Assembly (NCBI RefSeq): GCF_000785435.2
Contig: NZ_JTDB02000002.1
Span: 1,158,284-1,222,283 of the forward strand
DNA from: Paraburkholderia sacchari
Lineage (GTDB): Bacteria > Pseudomonadota > Gammaproteobacteria > Burkholderiales > Burkholderiaceae
Length of the DNA: 64,000 bases
Direction of reading: 5' to 3'
Shown: one piece after another, positions 1 to 8,996 of the stretch
Position numbering within the stretch: the stretch's first letter is position 1
Layout of the letters: the number at the start of each line of letters is the position of its first letter
Translations under genes and position numbers: made by a program
The notes under the pieces: generated by a model
What the model was told of the DNA's origin: nothing
Database searches by the model: none
The model's input: only the letters and a program-made list of their open reading frames with translations

Positions 1-369
1 GCGTCGCTTCTGAAGGCCGCCTCGGCGGTATCCGCCGCCGCAGCCCTCACGCTCGCGTTCGGCGTGCAATCGGCGCATGCCGCCGATGCCTCCAACGGCA
101 AGGTGCTCGCCGACAGCCATAACTGCGCGGCCTGCCACGGCGTGAACCTGAACAAGCCTGTGAGCCCCGATTACCCGAAGCTCGCGGGCCAGCATGCCGA
201 CTACATCTTCTGGGCGCTGCGCCAGTATCAGATGGGCACCGGCAACGTGAATTTCGGCCGCAGCAATCCGATCATGCAGGCGCAGGTGCAGAGCCTCTCC
301 GAGCGTGACCTCAAGGATCTGGCCGCCTACGTCGAATCGCTCAAGGGCGATCTGGTCGAGAAGAAGTAA
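1..369 (+). CDS. class I cytochrome c, 5'-truncated by the window edge
   Basis: Small periplasmic c-type cytochrome, an electron carrier. The reading frame is open from base 1, so the start codon lies outside; 122 residues are visible. The first ~26 residues form the hydrophobic part of a signal peptide, with likely cleavage after AHA. The single haem-binding motif CAACH is at visible residues 42-46, and Met92 in NPIMQ is the likely sixth ligand. One haem and about 100 mature residues fit a c553/c5-type monohaem cytochrome or one half of a c4-like pair. The gene ends in a strong inverted repeat facing the next gene. Its redox partner cannot be told from this window. Confidence 0.85.
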   Translation, partial: ASLLKAASAVSAAAALTLAFGVQSAHAADASNGKVLADSHNCAACHGVNLNKPVSPDYPKLAGQHADYIFWALRQYQMGTGNVNFGRSNPIMQAQVQSLSERDLKDLAAYVESLKGDLVEKK

Positions 370-433
370 GCGCGATCGCGCAGGCGCCATGCGGCATGCA
401 TGGCGTTTGTGCGCGATACGTGCGCGATGCGAA

Positions 434-490
434 TGCAAAACACCCCGTGTGAGACGCGCTCAGGCGTTTTCTCACACGGGGTGTTTTGCA
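434..490. terminator. bidirectional terminator hairpin
   Basis: Perfect 20-bp inverted repeat: arms 434-453 and 471-490, 17-base loop. Each arm ends in an A/T-rich run, giving a T tract on either strand. It lies between two convergent genes (cytochrome c and DUF1841). Confidence 0.85.
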
Positions 491-523
491 TGGGCGTTGC
501 CGCTTTCGAGCGGCGGCCCGGGT

Positions 524-958
524 TCAGTCGCGCGAGGCGCGCCGCTCGATGCGCGCGAGGTAAGCGTCGGTGTCGGGCGGCGTGTTGGTGCGCTGCGCTT
601 CCCAGATCGTCTCGCCGAGACATTCCATGATGGCGTGCTGCGCGTCGTGGGTGGAGCCCATGCGCGCCGCAAGCCGGTCGTGCGCCGCGCGGATGCCTGG
701 CGGCTGGTCGATCGAAAGCTGCTCGCTGATGGCGAGATGCATCGACAGATGCAAAAAGGGATTGCTTTGCCCGCGCTCGGGCGAATAGTCCTGCGCGGAG
801 GCGGCCTCGGCATCGGCGAGCTGCGCGTGGTACTCGGGATGCTCGACGATCCAGTCGGCGGCCATCGCCTCGAGCGGCGTTAGGATCTCGCCCGCGCGCT
901 GCTTGCGCCAGGTCTCGGTGAAAAAATGGCGGACTTCGTCGCGGCTAGGATTGAACAT
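524..958 (-). CDS. DUF1841 family protein
   Basis: 144-residue soluble protein of unknown function, recognised as DUF1841 by its N-terminal pattern (MFNPSRDEVR, then a WRKQRAG segment) and acidic middle. The family is typical of beta- and gammaproteobacteria. No signal peptide, membrane helix or catalytic motif is visible. It lies 95 bp downstream of nth on the same strand and may be the last gene of the rsxB-nth unit. The shared terminator at 434-490 closes it. Confidence 0.8.
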   Translation of the reverse strand: MFNPSRDEVRHFFTETWRKQRAGEILTPLEAMAADWIVEHPEYHAQLADAEAASAQDYSPERGQSNPFLHLSMHLAISEQLSIDQPPGIRAAHDRLAARMGSTHDAQHAIMECLGETIWEAQRTNTPPDTDAYLARIERRASRD

Positions 959-1053
959 CGGGTACTGAATCGTGCAGTGTTGAGGGCGGTGTGCTCAGAG
1001 CCAGACTCCACGTGACGCGGGGCCCAAAACTCGATTTTACGCCGGCGGGTTCG

Positions 1054-1698
1054 TCAGAGTTCGGGCGGCGGTGTCTTCGGCTTGAATTCGCACAGCGGCT
1101 CGATCACGCAATGCCAGCACTCCGGGCGGCGCGCCTTGCATACGTAACGGCCGTGCAGGATCAGCCAGTGGTGGGCGTCCTGGCGGAACTCGGCTGGCGT
1201 GAACTTCTCCAGCGCGGTTTCCACGGCCTTCACGTCCTTGCCGGGCGCGAGGCCCGTGCGGTTGGCGACGCGGAAGATGTGTGTGTCCACGGCGATGGTC
1301 GGATGGCCGAACGCCGTGTTGAGCACTACGTTCGCGGTCTTGCGACCGACGCCCGGCAGCGCTTCGAGCGCTTCGCGCGTTTGCGGAACCTCGCCGCCGT
1401 GCTGCTCGATCAGGATCTTGCAGGTGGCGATGACGTTCTTCGCCTTGGTGCGGTAGAGGCCGATCGTCTTGATGTAATCGGCGACGCCTTCCTCGCCCAG
1501 CGCGAGCACCGCCTGCGGCGTGTTGGCCACCGGAAACATCCTGCGCATGGCCTTGTTCACCGATACGTCGGTGGCCTGGGCCGAGAGCATCACGGCGATC
1601 AGGAGTTCGAAGGGCGTCGTGAACTCCAGCTCGGTCGTCGGGTTCGGGTTGAGGCTCTGGAGCGTTTCGTAGATGGCGCGGCGCTTGGTGGCGTTCAT
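1054..1698 (-). CDS. nth: endonuclease III, DNA glycosylase/AP lyase
   Basis: Base-excision repair enzyme that removes oxidised pyrimidines and nicks at abasic sites. At 214 residues it has the normal length. The helix-hairpin-helix GVGRKTA carries catalytic Lys120, and VDTH carries Asp138, the same numbers as in E. coli Nth. The C-terminus has the [4Fe-4S] pattern C-X6-C-X2-C-X5-C. The ATG overlaps the rsxB stop codon by 4 bases (ATGA), so the two are translationally coupled, echoing the E. coli rsx-nth operon. Confidence 0.97.
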   Translation of the reverse strand: MNATKRRAIYETLQSLNPNPTTELEFTTPFELLIAVMLSAQATDVSVNKAMRRMFPVANTPQAVLALGEEGVADYIKTIGLYRTKAKNVIATCKILIEQHGGEVPQTREALEALPGVGRKTANVVLNTAFGHPTIAVDTHIFRVANRTGLAPGKDVKAVETALEKFTPAEFRQDAHHWLILHGRYVCKARRPECWHCVIEPLCEFKPKTPPPEL

Positions 1699-2597
1699 GC
1701 GGGCTTGTCGTTCTGATCGGCGTTCGGCGCAGGCTGGTCGGGCGTGGCTGCGCCCCCGGTCTTGTTGTCGGCCGTGCCCGTGTCGGCGGCAATGCCGAGG
1801 CGCCGGCGGCGGGCCTCGGCGGCGTCGATTTGCGCCTGCACGTCGGCGCTCACGTGCTCGGTGTTGCGTGGGCCGGCGCCGCGTTCGGCGAGTTCCTGCT
1901 TCTTGCGCCGCGCGCGTTCGAGCGCTGCCTGAATGATGGCTTTTTTCCTGGCTTCGGCGTCGTCGGTAGCTGCGGGCGAGGCTGCAGCCGGCGAGGCCGA
2001 CGTGGCCGATGCATCGGAAGCCTCAGAAGCGGCACCGGCGGGCGTCGCCGCGGCGCGCCGCGCGGCCGCGCGCGCTTCCGCGGCATGGCGCTCGGCGGCG
2101 AGCCGGGCCTGGCGGCGGTCGTGGCGCACGCGGGCTTCGTCGGCCTGTTGCTGGGTCCACGCGTCCCAGCCCGTTGCCTCGCCGGTTACCGGAATCATCG
2201 CGATGCAGTCCACGGGGCAGGGCGCGACGCACAGGTCGCAACCCGTGCACAGATCCTTGACGATGGTGTGCATCTGCTTGGGCGCGCCGACGATCGCATC
2301 GACCGGACATGCCTGCATGCACAGCGTGCAGCCGATGCACACTTGTTCGTCGATGAAGGCCACGGGGCGAGGCCGCTCGACGCCGTTTACGGGGTTGATC
2401 GGAATAACAGGCTTGCCAAGCAGCTTGGCGAGGCGCGCGACGCCCTCGGCGCCGCCCGGCGGGCACTGGTTGTAGCTCGCGGCGCCGGCGGCGACGGCTT
2501 CGGCATAGGGCCGGCAGCCGTCGTAGCCGCACTTGGTGCATTGCGTCTGGGGCAGCAGATCTTCGATGCGATCTGCGAGTGTCTTGGAATCGTTCAC
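1695..2597 (-). CDS. rsxB: RsxB/RnfB-like ferredoxin, orphan
   Basis: Iron-sulfur protein of the RnfB/RsxB family. From the chosen GTG it has 300 residues. In order: an N-terminal Fe-S domain with CTKCGYDGC and QCPPGG; two [4Fe-4S] ferredoxin motifs ([12 protein letters not shown] and [12 protein letters not shown]); then about 130 residues of Ala/Arg/Glu-rich, probably coiled-coil sequence. The membrane anchor of true RnfB is not seen, and no other rnf/rsx subunit gene is nearby. An in-frame ATG-containing extension reaches 2729, but its extra 44 residues look random, and family members begin close to [12 protein letters not shown] therefore prefer GTG at 2597, although its ribosome site is weak. 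It overlaps nth by 4 bases. Confidence 0.85.
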   Translation of the reverse strand: MNDSKTLADRIEDLLPQTQCTKCGYDGCRPYAEAVAAGAASYNQCPPGGAEGVARLAKLLGKPVIPINPVNGVERPRPVAFIDEQVCIGCTLCMQACPVDAIVGAPKQMHTIVKDLCTGCDLCVAPCPVDCIAMIPVTGEATGWDAWTQQQADEARVRHDRRQARLAAERHAAEARAAARRAAATPAGAASEASDASATSASPAAASPAATDDAEARKKAIIQAALERARRKKQELAERGAGPRNTEHVSADVQAQIDAAEARRRRLGIAADTGTADNKTGGAATPDQPAPNADQNDKPA

Positions 2598-2991
2598 GGT
2601 TGCGATTGCTGGGCGGGCGGCGGCGTGGCTGCGCGAGCGCACGCTCGGGGTTCGCACGCCCAGGGGCTGCACGCCCCGCGCCAAAGCCCGCATTATCGCC
2701 GATTTCCCGCATTGCCATCGGCGGGCCATGTGCCATAATCAAAGTGCTTAATTCGAATGTCCTCGCAGCGCTTGCACCATTGGCGCACGGCATCGGATCG
2801 AGTCCGCAGGACGGCGTCACATATGCAGCGTCGGGCGAGGGGTCAAGACGACTGCAAACAAAGATAAATCGAGAAGCGAAGGGTGTAGGTTCATTAACCC
2901 GGCGCGCTCCATGCACGCTGCCGCACGATGGGTTTGGAGAGGCCCGGCAGCGCAACGTGGAAAGCCGCGCCTATCGAGCGATCCTGCCACC
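2598..2991. other. intergenic region between divergent rsxB and TetR genes
   Basis: About 390 bases without a convincing gene. It must hold the leftward rsxB and rightward TetR-gene promoters. AT-richer patches occur near 2735-2755 and 2858-2872 (including GATAAA). I could not pair a good -35 with a -10 or find a clear TetR palindrome. Confidence 0.4.
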
Positions 2992-3624
2992 ATGAATCAG
3001 ACGAAAATCAAAAGAGATCCTGAAGGCACGCGCCGCCGCATCCTGCTTGCCGCAGCGGAAGAGTTCGCGAATGGCGGCCTGTTCGGCGCCCGTGTCGACC
3101 AGATCGCGCGCCGCGCGGAAACCAACGAGCGCATGCTGTACTACTACTTCGGCAGCAAGGAGCAGTTGTTCACTGCGGTGCTGGAGCATGCATTCGGCGC
3201 GCTGAACGAGGCGGAACGCGCGCTCGATCTGGCCGGACTCGCACCTGTCGAGGCAATCACGCGGCTCGCGCATTTCGTGTGGGATTACTATCGCGACCAT
3301 CCCGACCTTCTGCGGCTCGTGAATAACGAGAACCTGCACGAGGCGCGCTACATGCAGAAGTCCACGCGCATTCACGAGATGATCTCGCCGATCATCGCGA
3401 CGCTCGGCTCGATTCTCGCGCGTGGCGAGGCCGCGGGGCTGTTTCGCGCGAACGTCGATCCGCTGCGCCTTTACGTGACGCTCTCGGGCATGGGTTACTA
3501 CATCGTCTCCAACCGCTATACGCTCAACGCCACGCTCGGGCGCGACTTCAGCACCACCGCGGAGCGTGCCGAGATCATCCAGCTCAACACCGAGATGCTG
3601 CTTGCGTTCCTGATGCGCAAATGA
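2992..3624 (+). CDS. TetR family transcriptional regulator
   Basis: 210-residue repressor-type regulator. The N-terminal helix-turn-helix spans about residues 12-58 (RRRILLAAAEEFA, then GARVDQIARRA and the recognition-helix signature MLYYYFGSKEQLF). The rest is a helical ligand-binding domain that resembles RutR-like TetR proteins. ATG at 2992 is preferred because the HTH then sits at the usual distance from the start; the open frame extends 27 codons further upstream. The gene is divergent from rsxB and convergent with phaZ. Target and inducer are unknown. Confidence 0.9.
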   Translation: MNQTKIKRDPEGTRRRILLAAAEEFANGGLFGARVDQIARRAETNERMLYYYFGSKEQLFTAVLEHAFGALNEAERALDLAGLAPVEAITRLAHFVWDYYRDHPDLLRLVNNENLHEARYMQKSTRIHEMISPIIATLGSILARGEAAGLFRANVDPLRLYVTLSGMGYYIVSNRYTLNATLGRDFSTTAERAEIIQLNTEMLLAFLMRK

Positions 3625-3640
3625 GGCGCAAATAAAGCGC

Positions 3641-3682
3641 AAATAAAAACCCCGCGCCCGGTGCGAACCGGGCGCGGGGTTT
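3641..3682 (-). terminator. intrinsic terminator, mainly for phaZ
   Basis: A 16-bp perfect stem (3647-3662 with 3667-3682) and 4-base loop. Read leftward the stem is followed by a T-rich run (complement of 3641-3649). It serves phaZ and probably also the TetR gene from the other side. Confidence 0.85.
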
Positions 3683-3736
3683 GGCGTTGCGCGCTGCGCG
3701 TGCGCCTTCTCAGGCGACTCAAGCCACTGAGGGCAC

Positions 3737-5014
3737 TCAGGCCACAGCGCTTTCCTTCGCCTTCTGCTTCGTGCGCTGGTGCTCCCGGATGAAGTCGCGC
3801 AACTGCGGATAGATGATGGTGCGCCAGCGGCGGCCCGAGAAGATCCCGTAGTGGCCGCACTTTTCCGCTGTGAGGCGATGCTTGTGCTGCTCCGCGATGC
3901 CCGTGCAAAGGTCGTGCGCGGCGTGCGTCTGTCCCGAGCCCGAAATGTCGTCGAGTTCGCCTTCGATCGTGAAGAGCGCCGTGTCGCGAATGTCCTGCGG
4001 CTTCACGCGCTCGCCCGCGACGTCCCACGTGCCATCGGCCAGGCGGAACTCATGGAACACCGTGCGGATGGTTTCGAGGTAGTACTCGGCGGCCATGTCG
4101 AGCACCGCGTTGTATTCGTCATAGAAACGGCGATGTGCTTCGGCGTCCTCTTCGTCGCCGCGCAAGAGGCTCTTGTAGAAGTCCCAGTGCGCGTTGGTGT
4201 GGCGGCCCGGATTCATCGCGACGAAGCCCGCGTGCTGCAGGAAGCCCGGATAGACCGCGCGCCCTTCGCCCGGATAGTTGGCGGGCACCGTGTGAATCAC
4301 GTTGTTCGCGAACCATTCCATCGAGTGCTCGGTGGCTAGCGAGTTGACCGTCGTGGGGCTGCGGCGCGCGTCGATCGGGCCGCCCATCATCGTCATGGTG
4401 AGCGGGGTGGCCTCGCCGCGGCTTGCCATCAGCGAGATGGCCGCGAGCACGGGCACCGTGGGCTGGCACACCGAAAGCACGTGCAGCTTCTTCGCGCCGA
4501 TATGGCGGATGAATTCCTGGATGTACGCGATGTAATCGTCCAGATGGAACGGGCCGGCTTCGAGCGGGACCATGCGCGCGTCGATCCAGTCGGTGATGTA
4601 GACCTTGTGGTCCTGCAGCAGCGTGCGCACGGTGTCGCGCAGGAGCGTCGAGTGGTGGCCCGAGAGCGGCGCGCACACGAGCACTGCGGGCTCGTCCTTG
4701 AGCGCGGCGACGGCAGACGGGTCGTCCGCGAAGCGCTTGAAGCGCAGCAGCCGGCAGAACGGCTTTTCGATGATGGTTTGTTCGACGATCGGAATGTTGA
4801 AGCCGTCCTTCTCGATCTGGCGGATGTCGAATTCGGGCTTCTCGTAGTCCTTGCCGAGGCGGTACAGCAGTTCGTAACCCGCCGCGAGGCGCGTGGCGCC
4901 CGGCACGAGCGAGAACGGGCTCGCCGGATTCGAGAACGACTTGGAGGCAGCCTGCGCCCACGCGGTAAGCGGGCTCAGCAGGGCGCGTTGAAATTCACGG
5001 ATTTGGTAGAGCAT
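3737..5014 (-). CDS. phaZ: intracellular polyhydroxyalkanoate (PHB) depolymerase
   Basis: Mobilises stored polyhydroxybutyrate granules in the cytoplasm. From ATG 5014 (GGAG about 9 bases upstream) it has 425 residues, normal for the family. The nucleophile is Cys183 in SVCQPT, the lipase-box variant of intracellular depolymerases. Asp355 (GELDD) and His388 (CGHYG) complete the triad; these are the residue numbers I recall for C. necator PhaZa1. No signal peptide is present, consistent with intracellular action. The open frame continues upstream to 5224, but those 70 residues lack family features. No other pha gene is adjacent. Confidence 0.95.
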   Translation of the reverse strand: MLYQIREFQRALLSPLTAWAQAASKSFSNPASPFSLVPGATRLAAGYELLYRLGKDYEKPEFDIRQIEKDGFNIPIVEQTIIEKPFCRLLRFKRFADDPSAVAALKDEPAVLVCAPLSGHHSTLLRDTVRTLLQDHKVYITDWIDARMVPLEAGPFHLDDYIAYIQEFIRHIGAKKLHVLSVCQPTVPVLAAISLMASRGEATPLTMTMMGGPIDARRSPTTVNSLATEHSMEWFANNVIHTVPANYPGEGRAVYPGFLQHAGFVAMNPGRHTNAHWDFYKSLLRGDEEDAEAHRRFYDEYNAVLDMAAEYYLETIRTVFHEFRLADGTWDVAGERVKPQDIRDTALFTIEGELDDISGSGQTHAAHDLCTGIAEQHKHRLTAEKCGHYGIFSGRRWRTIIYPQLRDFIREHQRTKQKAKESAVA

Positions 5015-5317
5015 GGGTGCTCCAGCATCGGGGACGGTTCGCGCCTGCGCGGCACCGGGGTAAGCGCGGCACGGAACGCGGCCTGTAGTTGGTCGGTTAG
5101 CCTGTTTATCGGCTTTGCAGCCGGCCGCCTGAACGGCGCGGCGTATGGTTTGCTGCCAGCAAATGCAGATCCTGGCGCCGGGATCGAACCTTCCGTACCT
5201 GGCGGCTTCAGGGTCGTTGTGCAATGCAGCAATCCAGTTCTCAAGTGTAGCTCATTTAGCGCGGGCGTATACGGGTTTTCGTCGCTTGCGCATCTGTTTG
5301 ACATCGATTTCGTACTT
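5015..5317. other. intergenic region upstream of phaZ
   Basis: About 300 bases between the GH15 stop and the phaZ start, both leftward. It presumably contains the phaZ promoter. On the leftward strand there is a TACACT-like -10 candidate near 5245-5255 without a good -35. No gene seen. Confidence 0.35.
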
Positions 5318-7195
5318 TTACGATGCCTCGTTTGCTGCCGCCGCGAAATCCGGATTGACCAGCGGGGCCCCGGCAACGGCCGGATGCCCGGTCACCCGGG
5401 CCATTTCCTGTTCGTGGCGTATCAAATTCAGGCCCGTATGGACGAGGGCCACATGAGAAAACGCTTGTGGGAAATTCCCCACAAGCCGGCCCGCTGCCGG
5501 GTCGTACTCCTCGGCGAGCAGCCCCACGTCGTTGGCGAGCGCGAGCAGGCGCTCGTACATCTTGCGCGCGTCGTCCACGCGGCCCTGGAGCGCGAGGTTG
5601 TCCACCATCCAGAAGCTGCAGGCGAGAAAAGTGCCTTCGCCGGGCGGCAGGCCATCGTTGAATTCGGTGGTGCGGTAGCGCATCACGAAACCTTCCACCA
5701 TCAAGTCGCGCTCGATGGCCGCGACCGTGCCCGCGATGCGCGGGTCCGAGGCCGGCAAAAAGCCCACCAGCGGTATTAGCAGCAGGCTCGCATCGAGATC
5801 GGTGCCGCCGTAGATCTGCGTGAACGAGTTGAGCTCAGTATTGAAGCTGCGCTCGCAGATGGTCGCGTGGATGGTGTCGCGCAGCGCGCGCCAGTGATCG
5901 AGCGGGCCGGGCAGGTCGAACTTCTCGGCCGAGCGGATGCAGCGGTCGAACGCCACCCACGCCATGACCTTCGAGAACGTGAAGTGCTGGCGCCCGCCGC
6001 GGGTTTCCCAGATGCCTTCGTCGGGCTCGGTCCAGATTTTTTCGAGGTGCTCGAGCATCGTGCACTGGATCGACCACGCGGTTTCGTCGGCCTGCAGGCC
6101 GCCCACGCGCGCGAGGTGCAGCGCGTTCATGACTTCGCCATAGACATCGAGCTGCAACTGGCCGACCGCGTTGTTGCCCACGCGCACCGGCTTCGCGCCT
6201 TCGTAGCCGTGCAGCCAGTCGAGCTCGAACTCGGGCAGGCGGCGCTCTCCGGCGAGGCCATACATGATCTGCAACTGCGAGGGCGAACCCGCCATTACAC
6301 GGCCGAGCCATGCGCGCCAGGCGCGCGCTTCGTCGTAGTAGCCGCCGCGCATCATCGCGAGCAGCGTAATGGTGGCGTCGCGCAGCCAGCAGTAGCGGTA
6401 GTCCCAGTTGCGCGTGCCGCCTAGCTTTTCGGGCAGCGAGGTGGTGGGCGCGGCGACGATGCCGCCGGTGGGCTCGAAGGCGAGGGCCTTGAGCGTGATG
6501 AGCGAGCGGCGGATGGGCTTGGCCCAGCGGCCTTCCACTGTGCTGCGCGCCGACCATTCCTCCCAGAAGTTCTCGGTGCGCGCGAGCGCCGTGAATGGGT
6601 CGCGCGGCGGCGGCAGGCGCAGATGCGAGGCCGCGTAGGCCATCGAGAACGGCACGCGCTCGCCTTCGCTCACGTCGAATTCGGCGACGGTGCGCATGTT
6701 CTCGCCTTGCAGGTCGACGGGCGTGCGCAGCACGACCGTGTCGGGACCGACGGTCGCCTTGATGCCGCTTTCATAGTTGAGGCGGCTCACCCAAGGCACG
6801 GAAAAGCCGTAGTCGAAGCGCAGCACGAGTTCGCAGTGCATGCGCACGGTGCCGCGCCGGCCCACTACGAGCCGCACGAGCTCGCTCCAGCCATTGCCGG
6901 GCGGCATGAAGTCAATCAGCGTGACGGCGCCTTCGGGCGTTTCGAAATCGGTTTCGAGGATCAGCGTCTCGCCGCGGTAACGGCGCGTGATCTTGATAGT
7001 GGCTTTGGAGCCGTCGGCGGGCGGGGCCGGCGCGATCAGCCAGCGGCCGTTATTCTCGGTGCCGAGCAGCGCCGCGAAGCACGCGCCGGAGTCGAAGCGC
7101 GGCCAGCAGAGCCAGTCGATGGAGCCCTCGCGGGACACGAGCGCGGCCGTGTGGCCGTCGCCGATCATTGCATAGTCTTCGATGAGTGCGGGCAT
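5318..7195 (-). CDS. glycoside hydrolase family 15 (glucoamylase/trehalase-like)
   Basis: 625-residue GH15 enzyme predicted to hydrolyse alpha-glucosidic bonds in maltodextrins or trehalose. It starts with the family N-terminus (PALIEDYAMIGDGHTAAL, then SIDWLCWPRFDS), followed by an N-terminal beta domain. The (alpha/alpha)6 barrel carries WLRDATITL near residue 270, an acidic EGIWETRGG segment (probable general acid) and LAEEYDPAAG (probable general base) near the C-terminus. There is no signal peptide, so it is likely cytosolic. Substrate cannot be decided from sequence alone; many bacterial relatives act on trehalose. Confidence 0.9.
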   Translation of the reverse strand: MPALIEDYAMIGDGHTAALVSREGSIDWLCWPRFDSGACFAALLGTENNGRWLIAPAPPADGSKATIKITRRYRGETLILETDFETPEGAVTLIDFMPPGNGWSELVRLVVGRRGTVRMHCELVLRFDYGFSVPWVSRLNYESGIKATVGPDTVVLRTPVDLQGENMRTVAEFDVSEGERVPFSMAYAASHLRLPPPRDPFTALARTENFWEEWSARSTVEGRWAKPIRRSLITLKALAFEPTGGIVAAPTTSLPEKLGGTRNWDYRYCWLRDATITLLAMMRGGYYDEARAWRAWLGRVMAGSPSQLQIMYGLAGERRLPEFELDWLHGYEGAKPVRVGNNAVGQLQLDVYGEVMNALHLARVGGLQADETAWSIQCTMLEHLEKIWTEPDEGIWETRGGRQHFTFSKVMAWVAFDRCIRSAEKFDLPGPLDHWRALRDTIHATICERSFNTELNSFTQIYGGTDLDASLLLIPLVGFLPASDPRIAGTVAAIERDLMVEGFVMRYRTTEFNDGLPPGEGTFLACSFWMVDNLALQGRVDDARKMYERLLALANDVGLLAEEYDPAAGRLVGNFPQAFSHVALVHTGLNLIRHEQEMARVTGHPAVAGAPLVNPDFAAAANEAS

Positions 7196-7310
7196 GGTAA
7201 GCAGATTGACAGCGTTGCGCCTGGAGCGGAAACGGCAGATGCACGCACAAGATTAGTGGGTGCGGGGGGACTCGCGCAATGCGTTTTGCGGCATGCCATG
7301 CACGCCTGCC

Positions 7311-7469
7311 TCAAAAATGCCCGAGATGGCCGCCGGTGCCGAAGAGCCCGACGAGCCCGATGATGATGAGATACAGCGCAACGATGTAATTGAGCAGGCG
7401 CGGCGCCACGAGAATCAGGATGCCGGCGATGAGCGCAACGAGCGGACCGATCGCAAGATGAATGTTCAT
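7311..7469 (-). CDS. small membrane protein, DUF3096 family
   Basis: 52-residue protein starting MNIHLAIGPLVALIAG. It consists of two hydrophobic segments (about residues 6-22 and 29-44) joined by the motif PRLLNYIVA typical of DUF3096, and ends HLGHF. A ribosome site AGGGAG lies 9 bases before the ATG. It precedes the GH15 gene on the same strand by about 115 bp. Function unknown; expected in the inner membrane. Confidence 0.8.
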   Translation of the reverse strand: MNIHLAIGPLVALIAGILILVAPRLLNYIVALYLIIIGLVGLFGTGGHLGHF

Positions 7470-7604
7470 TGACGGTTACTCCCTGGACAGGGCGGGCCTG
7501 GCCGGGCGGCCAGCAGCCAGCCTGGCGCAAGCTCTCCTATACTGGGCCGCGAATCCTCACGACGCCGACGCGCTCGCGCTTCGACAAGAAAAATGGAGGT
7601 CGAC

Positions 7605-8915
7605 ATGTTTCAGGTTCATGACGCCGCAATCTCCATGCCCGTGCCCGCGTACCGGCACGAGAGCCACCCGCGCCAGTTTCGCCACGATCCGCCGCGCGCG
7701 AAAAAGCGCGCGCTCATTCATCAGATCATCCAGGGTATCGTCCTCATGGCTTCAGTCGCCGCCACTCAGGCGTTCGCTCAAACCGGCCCGGGCGCGGCGC
7801 TCGCCGATACGGGGGGCAATGGCGTGTACGACCTGATCGTCGGCACCTATACCGGCGGCAAGAGCGAGGGGCTCTACGTCTATCGCTTCGACTCGAAAAC
7901 CGGCGACGCCCGGCAGGTGAGCGTCGCGAAGACGGTGAACCCGTCGTACCTCGTGGTGAGCAACGACAAGCGCTTCGTCTACGCGGTGAACGAGTTGCCA
8001 GGCGACAACGGCCCGGCGACCCAGCGCGGCGACGTGAGCGCATTCGGCTTCGACGCCGCGAGCGGTCAACTCACGTTCCTCGACAAGGTGTCCGCGCAAG
8101 GCAACGACCCCTGCTATTTGAGCCTTTCGCCCGATGGGCGCTATCTCCTCGTCGCCAACTACTCGGTTGCGGCGGACCCCGGCGGCAGCTTCGCGGTGCT
8201 GCCCATCGAGCCGGACGGCAAGCTCGGGGCATCGGTGCTCACCGTGCACCACGAGGGCAGCGGGCCGGTGAAGGGTCGCCAGGACGGCGCGCACGTGCAT
8301 TCCACGGTGTTCTCGCCGGACGGACGCTATCTCTTCACCCAGGATCTCGGCACCGACAAGCTCTGGACCTACCGCTACACGCCGGACGGCAGCCGCGGTC
8401 TCGTGAGCCCGACCGAGTGGCGCTACACCGACGTGAAGTCCGGCACGGGACCGCGCCACCTCGTCTTCGGCAATGATGGACGCTTCGCCTACCTCACGAG
8501 TGAACTGTCCGCCACGGTGAGCGTGTTCGCTTATCGCGACGGTCGCATGACGCTCGAACAGGTCGAGAAACTGACGGAGCCAGGTTTCAAAGGCGCGGTG
8601 GGTGCGGCGGCGCTGCACCTGTCGCCGGATGGCAGGTTCCTGTACGTCTCGAACCGCGGCGACGCCAACGACATTTCGATCTTCGCCGTCGACGCGCTCA
8701 CGGGCAAACTCAAGCGCGTGGGCCGTCAGTCGAGCCTCGGCAAGGCGCCCCGCGAGTTCGCGATCGATCCGAGCGGCCAGTGGCTCATCGTCGGCAATCA
8801 GAACAGCGACACGGCTTACGTGTTCCGCCGCGATCAGGAAACGGGCCTGCTCGAACCGAATCCGAAGCGCATCGACATCGGCTCGCCCGTCGACTTCAAG
8901 TTCGTCGCGCCGTAA
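7605..8915 (+). CDS. secreted lactonase family protein (7-bladed beta-propeller)
   Basis: 436-residue member of the lactonase/6-phosphogluconolactonase (YbhE-like) propeller family. Repeated blades show LSPDGRYLLVAN and FSPDGRYLF motifs, and GTGPRHLVF is a family signature. Unlike cytosolic Pgl it has an N-terminal export region: a basic stretch (RAKKRAL), a hydrophobic segment and AFAQ cleavage site at about residue 57. The ATG at 7605 is preferred over 7593 because GGAGG lies 5 bases before it, overlapping the earlier ATG. Periplasmic location makes a role in the pentose phosphate pathway doubtful; the real substrate is unknown. Confidence 0.85.
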   Translation: MFQVHDAAISMPVPAYRHESHPRQFRHDPPRAKKRALIHQIIQGIVLMASVAATQAFAQTGPGAALADTGGNGVYDLIVGTYTGGKSEGLYVYRFDSKTGDARQVSVAKTVNPSYLVVSNDKRFVYAVNELPGDNGPATQRGDVSAFGFDAASGQLTFLDKVSAQGNDPCYLSLSPDGRYLLVANYSVAADPGGSFAVLPIEPDGKLGASVLTVHHEGSGPVKGRQDGAHVHSTVFSPDGRYLFTQDLGTDKLWTYRYTPDGSRGLVSPTEWRYTDVKSGTGPRHLVFGNDGRFAYLTSELSATVSVFAYRDGRMTLEQVEKLTEPGFKGAVGAAALHLSPDGRFLYVSNRGDANDISIFAVDALTGKLKRVGRQSSLGKAPREFAIDPSGQWLIVGNQNSDTAYVFRRDQETGLLEPNPKRIDIGSPVDFKFVAP

Positions 8916-8918
8916 AAA

Positions 8919-8957
8919 CAAAGCGCCGCGCCGGACAAGTTCCGGCGCGGCGCTTTG
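8919..8957. terminator. bidirectional terminator between lactonase gene and ftsK
   Basis: A 17-bp perfect stem (8919-8935 with 8941-8957) and 5-base loop between convergent genes. Read leftward it is followed by a T5 run (complement of 8914-8918), so it is a classic intrinsic terminator for ftsK. Confidence 0.88.
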
Positions 8958-8996
8958 CGTTAGAGCGATCGTGCCTCGCGGCACGCATCAGGAGGC

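Noticed and set aside
5298..5303. A perfect TTGACA box on the plus strand
   Set aside because: No -10 element lies 16-18 bases downstream and there is no plus-strand gene to drive.
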